Source: Cytophagales bacterium (GTDB lineage Bacteria; Bacteroidota; Bacteroidia; Cytophagales; Cyclobacteriaceae). Taken from it: a DNA stretch of 23,198 nucleotides. The stretch covers positions 1 through 23,198 of the forward strand of contig DAHVFH010000031.1 in assembly GCA_027317105.1 (NCBI GenBank), read 5' to 3'. Below, piece after piece: positions 8,296 to 15,796 of the stretch. Every line of letters starts with the position of its first letter. Position 1 is the stretch's first letter. A program made the position numbers and the translations under genes. The notes beneath the pieces are model-generated. The model made no database searches and was not told the origin of the DNA. It worked only from the letters and a program-made list of their open reading frames with translations.

Positions 8296-9123
8296 GTGGA
8301 AGAAGAAAAATCGCATCAGTCAGGTCTAAACTATTCCCTTGAGAAAATTTCTGCATACTCCAATCTCCTCGGAAGGGATGTCGAGGTTATCCTTCTATTG
8401 CCCCCTGGTCTTTCGGAAAGTTCAATGAAATACCCCTTGCTTTTGTTGAATGACGGGCAGGACATGGAAAAGCTTCAACTAAAATCCACTTTGGAGGATT
8501 TAGTGGGGAATTCCGCAATAGAAAAAATAATTGTTGCGGGAGTAGTGGCCGGAGACCGAATGCAAGAATATGGCGTTGCCATCAAGCACGATTATCTTAA
8601 GCGTGGTACCCAGGCAAAAGCCTACGCGAGCTATATCACTACAGAACTTATTCCCTATCTCATATATAAGTATCCAATCAGCCCATCAGTACAAAATCAC
8701 GTTGTTGCCGGCTGCTCTATGGGTGGACTAAGTGCTATTGACCTGGCTTGGAATCATCCCGACATCTTCCAAAAAGTTGGCGTATTCAGTGGTTCCTTTT
8801 GGTGGCGAAGGCGCGACAGCAACAGTGTCTTTTACTCGGATCAACGCGATCGCCTCATGCAACGACAAGTACGAAGGAGCAAAAAGAAGGAAGGGCTTAA
8901 ATTTTGGTTCCAAACGGGAAAATTAGATGAACAAAATGACCGCAATAACAATGGCGTGATTGACTCCATTGACGACACCCTTGATCTGATTGTGGAACTT
9001 ACCAAAAAAGGATACCGTCCTTTTCATGATATCCAATATTATGAGATGCCCGAAGGCACACACAGCATTGAAACCTGGGCTGCCGCCATGCCTGAGTTTT
9101 TGCGGTGGGCATTTGGAAAATAA
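8296..9123 (+). CDS. Fes/IroE-type alpha/beta hydrolase (putative esterase)
   Basis: Protein of 275 aa from the esterase-D superfamily (enterochelin esterase-like, PF00756). The nucleophile elbow is GCSMGG with Ser141 and the catalytic His is His256 in GTHSIETW. The N-terminal strand DVEVILLLPPG and PLLLLNDGQD are family hallmarks. The start is GTG: an in-frame stop (8272-8274) lies 24 bp upstream and no ATG intervenes. Residues 215-223 (DRNNNGVID) form an EF-hand-like Asp/Asn loop that could bind calcium. There is no signal peptide, so it is cytoplasmic. It diverges from the ligase operon and is followed 17 bp later by a Uma2-type gene. Its substrate may be an ester made by the neighbouring ligases, or an unrelated siderophore-like ester. 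Confidence 0.82.
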   Translation: MEEEKSHQSGLNYSLEKISAYSNLLGRDVEVILLLPPGLSESSMKYPLLLLNDGQDMEKLQLKSTLEDLVGNSAIEKIIVAGVVAGDRMQEYGVAIKHDYLKRGTQAKAYASYITTELIPYLIYKYPISPSVQNHVVAGCSMGGLSAIDLAWNHPDIFQKVGVFSGSFWWRRRDSNSVFYSDQRDRLMQRQVRRSKKKEGLKFWFQTGKLDEQNDRNNNGVIDSIDDTLDLIVELTKKGYRPFHDIQYYEMPEGTHSIETWAAAMPEFLRWAFGK

Positions 9124-9140
9124 TTTCGTAATTTCGGATT

Positions 9141-9677
9141 ATGATTATTGAAGTTCCTTACCCTCCCCGCACAATTATGGAAGTATATGAAATGCTTCCC
9201 GAGGGAACTTTGGCCGAACTCATAAACGGGCAAATTTATTTGTCGCCAGCACCATCTAATAAGCACCAGCGAGTCTTGAAAGCTTTTTTAAAATCTATGG
9301 ATGATTTTATCATTGAAAGAAATCTAGGGGAGCTCTTCATCGCACCTGTGGATATATTTTTTGATGAACACAAAAATGCCGTGCAACCTGATCTTGCCTT
9401 TATTTCAAAAGAAAACCCGAGTCAACCACACGACTTCGAACCTTATCATGGTTGTCCAGACATATTAGTTGAAATCCTTTCACCGGGCAGCAGCAAACAC
9501 GACCTGGTGGTCAAAAAAGAGCTTTACGAAAAATTTGGTGTAAAAGAATATTGGGTCATTGACCCAACCACAAAAGAAAGTCATGTCTTTCAATTGGTTA
9601 ATGGAAAATATGTTCTTACTGAAAAAAATCAAGGCTCACTTTTTTCTCCGTTATTCAATCACACCTTTACCTTTTAA
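9141..9677 (+). CDS. Uma2 family (DUF820) PD-(D/E)XK nuclease-like protein
   Basis: Protein of 178 aa with the Uma2 layout: Glu26 in LAELINGQI, then QPDLAFI (Asp84), then PDILVEILSPGSS (Glu111), then DLVVKKELYEKFGVKEYWVIDP. The last two blocks give the D...ExL...K arrangement of the PD-(D/E)XK fold, so the active-site residues look intact. The biological role of Uma2 proteins is unsettled; they are multi-copy in many cyanobacteria and Bacteroidota, and a nuclease function is inferred from the fold. The gene begins 17 bp after the esterase stop and ends just before, and in the same frame as, the HAD phosphatase gene. Confidence 0.9.
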   Translation: MIIEVPYPPRTIMEVYEMLPEGTLAELINGQIYLSPAPSNKHQRVLKAFLKSMDDFIIERNLGELFIAPVDIFFDEHKNAVQPDLAFISKENPSQPHDFEPYHGCPDILVEILSPGSSKHDLVVKKELYEKFGVKEYWVIDPTTKESHVFQLVNGKYVLTEKNQGSLFSPLFNHTFTF

Positions 9678-9680
9678 GCT

Positions 9681-10295
9681 TTGTCATCTACCAACACTGT
9701 CATCTTCGACTTGGGTGGCGTACTCATTGACTGGAACCCGCGTCATCTTTATCGCAAGATTTTTAAATCCGAAGATGAGATCGAATGGTTTCTTCAAAAT
9801 GTTTGCACCAGTGAATGGAACGAGAAGCAAGATGCAGGCCGATCGTTTGAAGAAGCTACCCATGAATTGCTTGTCAAATTTCCGGAACATGAAATGGCCA
9901 TCCGCGCCTGGTACGACCGATGGGAAGAAACGATTATTGGGCCTTTACCTGAAACCGTAGCGATTTTGAAAGAACTTTTTGAACTAAAGAAATACAGAAT
10001 CTATGCGCTCACCAATTGGTCGGAACAGACCTTTCCCTGGGCGCTCAACAATTTTGGCTTTCTGCATTGGTTCGAGGGCATTGTTGTTTCGGGCATTGAG
10101 AAAACGAGGAAACCCTATCCAGAATTTTATCAAATTCTTTTGGATCGATATGCAATTGATCCCGCTAAAGCTGTATTTATTGATGATGTTCTCCGGAATA
10201 TTTTAGGAGGAGAAGCGGTAGGAATTAAAGGCATCCATTTTCAATCGCCTGCACTGCTTAGGGAAGATCTAAAGAAAATGAACATCCTGTATTGA
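9681..10295 (+). CDS. HAD-superfamily phosphatase (subfamily IA)
   Basis: Protein of 204 aa. Motif I is VIFDLGGVLIDW (nucleophile Asp10), motif II ALTNWS (Thr111), motif III RKPYP (Lys144) and motif IV VFIDD (Asp168/Asp169). The cap is helical, inserted after motif I. The DLGGV form of motif I, with Gly in place of the second Asp, is common among YihX-like sugar-phosphate phosphatases, so activity is still expected. The start must be TTG at 9681: motif I begins only nine codons later, and an in-frame TAA (the stop of the Uma2 gene at 9675-9677) lies two codons upstream. The gene is therefore in the same frame as Uma2 and separated only by TAA GCT. Translation is probably coupled. Confidence 0.88.
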   Translation: MSSTNTVIFDLGGVLIDWNPRHLYRKIFKSEDEIEWFLQNVCTSEWNEKQDAGRSFEEATHELLVKFPEHEMAIRAWYDRWEETIIGPLPETVAILKELFELKKYRIYALTNWSEQTFPWALNNFGFLHWFEGIVVSGIEKTRKPYPEFYQILLDRYAIDPAKAVFIDDVLRNILGGEAVGIKGIHFQSPALLREDLKKMNILY

Positions 10296-10880
10296 ATTAT
10301 TAAGCTGATGTTGAGCAATGGGGCTTAGTAGCAAACCAGCCAGAATTTGGCCACAAGCCCCCCTGCCATGGGCACACGAAAAGCCAAATTGCTTCTTTTA
10401 CGATGAGCTTCAAAACTATAATGTCGGCATTAAAATACCCTGTTGACCCTCTAAGATCGGAGTAGCGGAGAAGCAATCAGTTATTTGTTAAGTCGATAAC
10501 TACATGCCATTACCAACAGGTTATAAAACAACAATGCTTTAATTTTAACCTATGCACATAACCGTTCATGGACGCTTTCATGAAGCAATTAAAAGACCTG
10601 ACAACTATTATCTCCTATCTATCTTCTGGATCATTAGGTATTGCGATGTAGAAAATGGAACTTTGAATATATCTACAGTGATCCATCCGATTTTATCGAA
10701 TCGGTATCAAAATAAAAGGAGTGCTGTAAAATTATGTATCGGTCAAAATTGCCAATCTGACCAATCTCTACCTCAAAAGTGATTTACCTTTCTTAAGTTT
10801 CTTTGGTAAGATCATTCTCATACAGGGATTGATACAGATGGCATAATCTTTTATCAAGTGAAATTGGTTGCCAGGTAGAA
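10296..10880. other. Gene-poor stretch of 585 bp
   Basis: No convincing gene was found. The longest open frame (10552-10782, 76 codons) has no recognisable motif and a composition unlike its neighbours. A short perfect hairpin CCGATT/AATCGG lies at 10687-10704. The stretch is AT-rich in its right half and may contain degenerate remains of an imported segment, but nothing identifiable. It should hold the promoter for the membrane hydroxylase gene at 10881; no consensus promoter was clear. Confidence 0.5.
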
Positions 10881-11804
10881 ATGGCAGCCTATAAAATAAA
10901 AATCAGTGGTATGAATATTCTCAATCTTTTCGGTGCAGACAAAATACATATAGGGGATATTGCCGATCTTCAAGATGGTTCACCTAACATTATCGTCTGG
11001 GCAGCGCCTGTAATGTTTTTAATTGTACTTGTAGAATATTTGACCTCGTACTTTCAAGACAAGGATTATTATAATAAAAAGGAAACTCTTGGATCCATAT
11101 TGGTTGGTATTGGAAATGTAGTGATTAGTGTTCTGTTGAAGACAACCCTATTTTATATTTTTGTGTTCATTTACAATCTCGTGCCTTGGAGAATGACATT
11201 AAATTGGTGGGCCTTTATTCCCTGCTACATCATCTTTGATTTTTTTAGTTACTGGACACACCGCATATCCCATCGCTTTCGTTTTTTTTGGGCCACCCAC
11301 ATCGTTCACCATTCCGGTAAAAATTACAATCTCACCGTTTCGTTCCGGTTAAGCTGGGTACAATACATAAAGATCATTTTTATTTTTCCTGTTGCCCTGA
11401 TGGGGTTTCATCCCGTTATTATTTTTATAACAAATCAAATTGCAATCCTCTTTCAATTTTTAGTGCACACTGAGTATATCCGAAAGCTTCACCCTGCTAT
11501 TGAATATATTTTTGCAACGCCATCCAATCACCGTGTTCATCATGGATCTCAACCCAAATATATCAACAAAAATTACGGAGCCACTTTTATAATATGGGAC
11601 AGGATCTTTGGCACGTACCAGGTCGAGGAAGAGCAAGTTGTCTATGGACTAACGCACCCTATTACGAAGAAGAGCAATCCGATTCATATTAACTTCCATG
11701 AATATGTGGATATTTTAAAAGATGTAAAAAAAGCAAAGGGTTTGAAAAGGAAACTATTTTTCATTTTTGGAAACCCGGAAAGAATCGCCAATCTCAATAA
11801 GTAA
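10881..11804 (+). CDS. Fatty acid hydroxylase / sterol desaturase superfamily protein
   Basis: Integral membrane di-iron enzyme of 307 aa. The histidine clusters of the superfamily are all present: HRISH (127-131), HIVHH (140-144), His196 in LVHTE, and HRVHH (217-221). Hydrophobic segments lie at about 37-55, 75-99, 108-124 and 163-193. The order and the LVHTEYIRKLHPAIEYIFATPSNHRVHHG block resemble alkylglycerol-monooxygenase-like members (TMEM195 type), so an ether lipid, fatty acid or carotenoid-like substrate is possible. The start may be the ATG at 10881 or the internal ATG ten codons later (MNILNLFGADK). It stands alone between two gene-poor stretches and is AT-rich, which hints at acquisition by transfer. 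Confidence 0.85.
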   Translation: MAAYKIKISGMNILNLFGADKIHIGDIADLQDGSPNIIVWAAPVMFLIVLVEYLTSYFQDKDYYNKKETLGSILVGIGNVVISVLLKTTLFYIFVFIYNLVPWRMTLNWWAFIPCYIIFDFFSYWTHRISHRFRFFWATHIVHHSGKNYNLTVSFRLSWVQYIKIIFIFPVALMGFHPVIIFITNQIAILFQFLVHTEYIRKLHPAIEYIFATPSNHRVHHGSQPKYINKNYGATFIIWDRIFGTYQVEEEQVVYGLTHPITKKSNPIHINFHEYVDILKDVKKAKGLKRKLFFIFGNPERIANLNK

Positions 11805-12072
11805 TCTTATTCGCTCACATTAATATCCATGGTTGTCGGGTGAGGAACTTCCGAGGGCTATGGCTGAAGTGGAATGCGTCAGTAACTACACATGGAGGAA
11901 CCTGATTACAACATCGGTTCAAGCATTAAGGCAGTTTTAGCGAATCTGGTGGTGAGCCTGAGGTCGGAATGAAAGTCAATTGTTGTCTGTTACATGTTAA
12001 TTGCAGTCAACCTAAATCGAAACTACATCGACTAATAGAGGATAACCGAAACGTAACCCACAAGCTCCTTTG
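11805..12072. other. Intergenic stretch of 268 bp without a recognised feature
   Basis: This lies between the 3' ends of the convergent hydroxylase and DUF4143 ATPase genes. No open frame of note, no strong hairpin with a T-run, and no recognisable RNA gene is seen in it. It may hold the debris of a lost element. Confidence 0.45.
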
Positions 12073-13224
12073 TCATCGCACTTTTTCCCAAGGTAAAACC
12101 TGGAAATCTGTTCGCTTCTGTGTTGTATTGCCACCATAAATTAAGAACTGATTGGTAACCTTACCACCGGCTACAGTGTTGAAATATTTCAATCCGCTAA
12201 ACATTTTTTCTTGAATCGTTTTACTTGATTTGATTTCATAAGTAGTGAGAGACTGACCTTCCGCATAAAGCAAATCTACTTCGTTCCCCTTGGAGTCTCT
12301 CCAAAAATAATAATCCCTCAGCAAGCCCGAATGATGATTTTGTTTGACCAACTCACTCACTATCATATTTTCAAAAACATTTCCCCACATGGGGTGAAGT
12401 GGGGAGATTTCACTTTTTCTAATGCTTAACAAATGACAAAGCAATCCCACATCGTAAAAATAAAGCTTTGAGCTTTTAATTACCCTTTTCCCATAATTAA
12501 CAAAATAGGGTTGAAGTGTAAATACGATGTAGCTTGTTTCAAGAACGGAAACCCAGTTTTTAACCGTTGTGTGACTCACGCCTGCATCTCTCGCCAAGTC
12601 ATTTAAATTCAGTATCTGCCCCGCCCGTGCTGCACACAATTTTATAAAATTGTTAAAGGTTCGGTTATCTTGAATGTTCACTAATTGGCTCACATCCCGC
12701 TTTACATAGGTATCAATGTAATTAGCGTAATATTGATCTTGGTCAAGTTTACGCTCGAATATTGCTGGATAAAACCCCTTTGTCAGCACTTGAGCTAGGT
12801 CATCTAAAAGCCAGCCTGCCTTTTTCATCTCTTTAAATTCAAAAGGAAATAATTTAAACATGGCCACTCTCCCCGCCAGACTCTGTGTTATCCTTTCCAT
12901 TAAATGGAAATTTTGTGATCCGGATAAGACAAATTGCCCCATCGCTTTATTCTCATCTACAATTTGTTGCAGATACGAAAAAAGCTCAGGTGCTTGTTGT
13001 ACCTCATCAAATATTACATTAGCATCATATTCCGATAAAAAACCCCTTGGATCCGTGATTGCATAATTTCTAATATCCGGGTTTTCCAGGTTAACATATC
13101 TATACGCGTTGAACATTGACTTAAGCATGGTGGTCTTTCCCGATTGGCGCGGCCCGGTAAGGGCAATGATTGGATATTGACCTAGTGCTTTTTCTATCGC
13201 TTTATAGTTAATTCTTTGGATCAT
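12073..13224 (-). CDS. AAA ATPase with DUF4143 domain
   Basis: Protein of 383 aa. The N-terminal AAA_14 P-loop ATPase has Walker A GPRQSGKTT (24-32), Walker B NVIFDEVQQ (69-77) and a sensor-like LSGSQN (100-105). A winged-helix-like segment follows (about 205-232, NLNDLARDAGVSHTTVKNWVSVLE). The C-terminal DUF4143 region contains GNEVDLLY (314-320) and YEIKSSK (329-335), a spacing like a PD-(D/E)XK nuclease core with Glu315, Asp317, Glu330 and Lys332. Such proteins are very common in Bacteroidota and their role is unproven. The start ATG is at 13224. A 22-bp tandem repeat array lies about 25-100 bp upstream and may be its operator. The gene is monocistronic. Confidence 0.9.
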   Translation of the reverse strand: MIQRINYKAIEKALGQYPIIALTGPRQSGKTTMLKSMFNAYRYVNLENPDIRNYAITDPRGFLSEYDANVIFDEVQQAPELFSYLQQIVDENKAMGQFVLSGSQNFHLMERITQSLAGRVAMFKLFPFEFKEMKKAGWLLDDLAQVLTKGFYPAIFERKLDQDQYYANYIDTYVKRDVSQLVNIQDNRTFNNFIKLCAARAGQILNLNDLARDAGVSHTTVKNWVSVLETSYIVFTLQPYFVNYGKRVIKSSKLYFYDVGLLCHLLSIRKSEISPLHPMWGNVFENMIVSELVKQNHHSGLLRDYYFWRDSKGNEVDLLYAEGQSLTTYEIKSSKTIQEKMFSGLKYFNTVAGGKVTNQFLIYGGNTTQKRTDFQVLPWEKVR

Positions 13225-13245
13225 GATAGGCGCAAGCTACTAAAT

Positions 13246-13327
13246 ATTTGCAATATACACCATATTTATTTTCATTTTGCACCTATATTATTTTCAATAT
13301 ACACCATATTTATTTTCAATATACACC
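13246..13327 (-). repeat. 22-bp tandem repeat array upstream of the DUF4143 ATPase gene
   Basis: The tetramer CACC recurs at 13258, 13280, 13302 and 13324, exactly 22 bp apart. Full units are 13258-13279, 13280-13301 and 13302-13323, with partial units on both sides; units 1 and 2 match unit 3 at 19 and 18 of 22 positions. On the minus strand each unit carries versions of TATATTGAAAATAAA, which contains the inverted pair ATATT/AATAT with the following bases. A 22-bp period is about two helical turns, so bound proteins would line up on one face. An inverted partial copy lies at 13409-13423. Confidence 0.8.
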
Positions 13328-13408
13328 TTTAATTTTGGTATGAAGTCTTGGTCTTTTACTTGGATCAGGGCGCTACGGGTCTCCACGGGAATTAATAAAT
13401 TTGACTAT

Positions 13409-13423
13409 TATATTGAAAATAAA
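13409..13423 (+). repeat. Inverted copy of the 22-bp repeat core
   Basis: TATATTGAAAATAAA on the plus strand is identical to the first 15 bases of the minus-strand repeat unit of the array at 13246-13327. It faces the array across about 80 bp. Confidence 0.65.
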
Positions 13424-13534
13424 CAGATCATGGAAAAACTATAAACGAAGAAAATCCTCTCACCTGATAGAACAAGACAATAAGCCAAAGGCAATTTCTA
13501 TAATTGTGAATTTCACATACTAGACAACCATCGC

Positions 13535-14394
13535 ATGCTCAAAAACTATTTCAAAATCGGGTGGCGGAACCTCCAGCGCAACAAGGGATACTCTCTAATA
13601 AATATCAGCGGCTTGGCGTTAGGAATGGCCGTGGCCATAATGATTGGCCTTTGGATTTTTGATGAATTGAGTTTTAATAAGTCGTTTGCCAACTACAATC
13701 GCATTGGAAAAGTTTATCATCACCTCACTTTTGGCGATGAGATCTTTACCATTGATTCGGCTCCTCAGCCCATTGGCAACGAACTGAAGAGCACATTTCC
13801 AGATTTTGAACAAGTTGCGATAACTTCCGAGCAAAAGGATCATATTGTTAGCTATGAGGAGAAGAAGTTTTCAAAAGCAGGACTCTTTGTTGAACCCCAG
13901 TTTGCTGCAATGTTTTCGTAACATCTTTTGCACGGGACAAACAATGCGTTAAAAGAAATCCATTCCATTTTGCTTTGCAAAACATTGGCCGATGAATTGG
14001 TTGGTGAGAATGCGCTCGGTAAAATAATCAAGTTCGATAAAAAAGATAACCTGATGATCTCAGGCGTGTTCGAGGATTTTCCGGCCAACTCCCAGTTTGC
14101 TGAAATTAAGGTATTGATGCCACTGGATTATTTTTTCACCCAGAGCGAAGCAAACAGGAAGAAAATGAACAACTGGGAGGATTACTCTTTTCAATGTTTT
14201 GTACAGCTCAATGAAAAAGCATCGTTTAACCAGGTTGACGCCAAACTCAAAAACTTTCTTATAAAATAGAATTGTCGTGGTGAATTGTTATGTTGGCCGG
14301 AGGATCCGCTTTAATCATCGCGCTGATCACGATTTCTGTTCAGGCCGTTCAATCAGCTACGGTCAACCCAATGAAGAGTTTGAAAGCGGAATAA
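13535..14394 (+). pseudogene. Decayed MacB/FtsX-type ABC transporter permease
   Basis: The N-terminus MLKNYFKIGWRNLQRNKGYSLINISGLALGMAVAIMIG is typical of the 780-800 aa Bacteroidota permeases with MacB_PCD and FtsX domains. The frame runs to a TAA at 13919-13921, then continues in the same frame (HLLHGTNNALKEIHS, ending FLIK) to a stop at 14267-14269. About 20 bp later, in another frame, a 34-codon piece at 14290-14391 reads MLAGGSALIIALITISVQAVQ, ending NPMKSLKAE and stopping at 14392-14394; this is the normal C-terminal end of the family. So one nonsense mutation and one internal deletion of roughly 500 codons have removed the gene's function. No partner ATPase gene lies nearby. The tail is convergent with the Uma2-like gene at 14398. 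Confidence 0.88.
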
Positions 14395-14397
14395 AGA

Positions 14398-14823
14398 CTA
14401 AAGAAGCGAGGCCAAATCCATTTTCAAAATTGAAGAGAAGGATGGATTTTCAGTTATCTGCCCGACTCCTTTTTGATATTTTGACCATAGACCGCGCTCA
14501 TAATCATAGATGAAACCTTCTTCAATGCCAAAGTCATTTCCTTCGATGAGTCTTATTATTTTTTTTAGGTCATTTTTTAAACCGTTGGGATGACTAACTT
14601 CTATAATAATTGGGGTTTGAAATGTTTCATTGTTGTATAGCATGATGTCGGGAACAGGGCTCGACTGACCTTCGTCAATTTGTGTTTCTGGCAAGGGCTC
14701 AAGGGCTATCTGATGTAAATGATAAAACAAGTGCCCTAAACTGGTCATCAACCTGCCTATGACTCGCTGGTGCGCTTTTGGTGCGTTGATGCCCATTTCT
14801 AAACTTGTTTCGGGGTAATACAT
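14398..14823 (-). CDS. Uma2-like PD-(D/E)XK family protein
   Basis: Protein of 141 aa, shorter than the 178-aa Uma2 protein at 9141. It starts MYYPETSLEMGINAPKAHQRVIGRLM, has PVPDIMLY (Asp59), TPIIIEVSH (Glu75) and Lys83/Lys87 in GLKNDLKKI, giving the PD...ExV...K pattern. The C-terminal region (GNDFGIEEGFIYDYERGLWSKY) replaces the usual YWVIDP block, so it is a divergent branch seen in Bacteroidota. The role is unknown. It ends 3 bp from the end of the permease pseudogene, so it may belong to the rearrangement that destroyed that gene. No partner is evident. Confidence 0.75.
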   Translation of the reverse strand: MYYPETSLEMGINAPKAHQRVIGRLMTSLGHLFYHLHQIALEPLPETQIDEGQSSPVPDIMLYNNETFQTPIIIEVSHPNGLKNDLKKIIRLIEGNDFGIEEGFIYDYERGLWSKYQKGVGQITENPSFSSILKMDLASLL

Positions 14824-14883
14824 ATTATTTTTAATATCAAATTTAAAAAAATTAAACTTGAGAAGCTAAGGTCAATTTCAAGG

Positions 14884-15765
14884 TCAAATTAAAAATTCAG
14901 CCTTCCTGTATTCCGGATTAGGGTATTTATAAAATCCTTCTCCGGTTTTTTCTCCGAGTTTACCTTGGTCGATGTAATTTTTGAGGAGTGCTGAAAAGGC
15001 AGATGAAGACTCATCGCCACGCGCAGCGACTACATGCCAGGCAGTGTCAAGCCCAATGGTGTCGATAATTCCGAATGGCCCCATCGGCATATTGAAATTC
15101 ACCATCCATGATTTGTCGATGGCTTCAATGTCAGCAATGTCTTTGGTTTTTAGTCGGCCGGCTGCTCCAAGCAAAGCCATGAGCATAAAATTAAACACGT
15201 AACCGTGTGATTCTCTTTTAATGACCACAGGTACTTGATTTAGTTTCTTCCCAAGGTCTTCCAGCAAAGGAATCAAGGAAGCTTCAGTACCTGGATGTGG
15301 CATGATATCAACAACGCGGGCGGTAAACACATCATGAAAATGAAAGGCACAGAATTTTTCCGGTCTTCCGGAAAACGAAGCCAGTTGAGAAGGTAAGAGA
15401 TATGAGGTGTTGGTCGTGAAAATAGTTTTGGCTGGAGAAAGTTTTCCGAACTGTTCCCATACTTTTTGTTTGATGATAAGTTCTTCAGTAACGCTTTCGC
15501 TGATAAGGTCTGCGTCTCGAACGGCTTCGGCCGGGTCGGTAGTGAAGAAAATTCGTGAAAGAGCTTCTTCGGTTTCTTCTTGCGTAAATTTTCCAGACTT
15601 CACTAAGTACTTCAGTATTTTTTGAAAAACCTCTTTCGCCCGGTGGAAGGCACCTTCATTCAAATCGTAGAAGATAACGTGATAACCTGAGAGGGCGCCT
15701 TGCAAGCCAATCCGGCTTCCTAGATTTCCGGTGCCGAGGATGGTAATGTTTTTTATTTCGGTCAT
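14884..15765 (-). CDS. 3-Hydroxyacyl-CoA dehydrogenase
   Basis: NAD-dependent dehydrogenase of 293 aa, expected to oxidise a (3S)-hydroxyacyl-CoA to the 3-oxoacyl-CoA. The Rossmann motif is ILGTGNLGSRIG (9-20), with an acidic Asp34 that selects NAD. Further motifs are ISESVTEEL (88-96), TTNTSYL (117-123) and the catalytic His in FHFHDVF (His142). The canonical HFFNP block is replaced by HFHDV, a variant that I think recurs in Bacteroidota paralogues, so substrate range may differ from the classic enzyme. The C-terminal helical domain (GPFGIIDTIGLDTAWHV) is complete. It is the last gene of the minus-strand catabolic group, 31 bp after the APH-type kinase gene. Confidence 0.88.
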   Translation of the reverse strand: MTEIKNITILGTGNLGSRIGLQGALSGYHVIFYDLNEGAFHRAKEVFQKILKYLVKSGKFTQEETEEALSRIFFTTDPAEAVRDADLISESVTEELIIKQKVWEQFGKLSPAKTIFTTNTSYLLPSQLASFSGRPEKFCAFHFHDVFTARVVDIMPHPGTEASLIPLLEDLGKKLNQVPVVIKRESHGYVFNFMLMALLGAAGRLKTKDIADIEAIDKSWMVNFNMPMGPFGIIDTIGLDTAWHVVAARGDESSSAFSALLKNYIDQGKLGEKTGEGFYKYPNPEYRKAEFLI

Positions 15766-15796
15766 AAATTAGTTTTTTGAATTCAATTCCACGTGG

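Noticed and set aside
10552..10782. Open frame of 76 codons in the gene-poor stretch
   Set aside because: No motif, no clear start context, unusual composition; probably chance.
13246..13327. CRISPR array
   Set aside because: The repeat is a continuous 22-bp tandem with no unique spacers, and no cas genes are present.
13340..13444. A 34-codon open frame (MKSWSFTWIRALR start) ahead of the permease remnant
   Set aside because: Too short, no homology recognised, and it runs through the inverted repeat copy at 13409-13423.
14277..14513. Open frame of 78 codons after the permease remnant
   Set aside because: It is a shadow: the real coding remnant at 14290-14394 is in another frame, and its 3' half is antisense to the Uma2-like gene.
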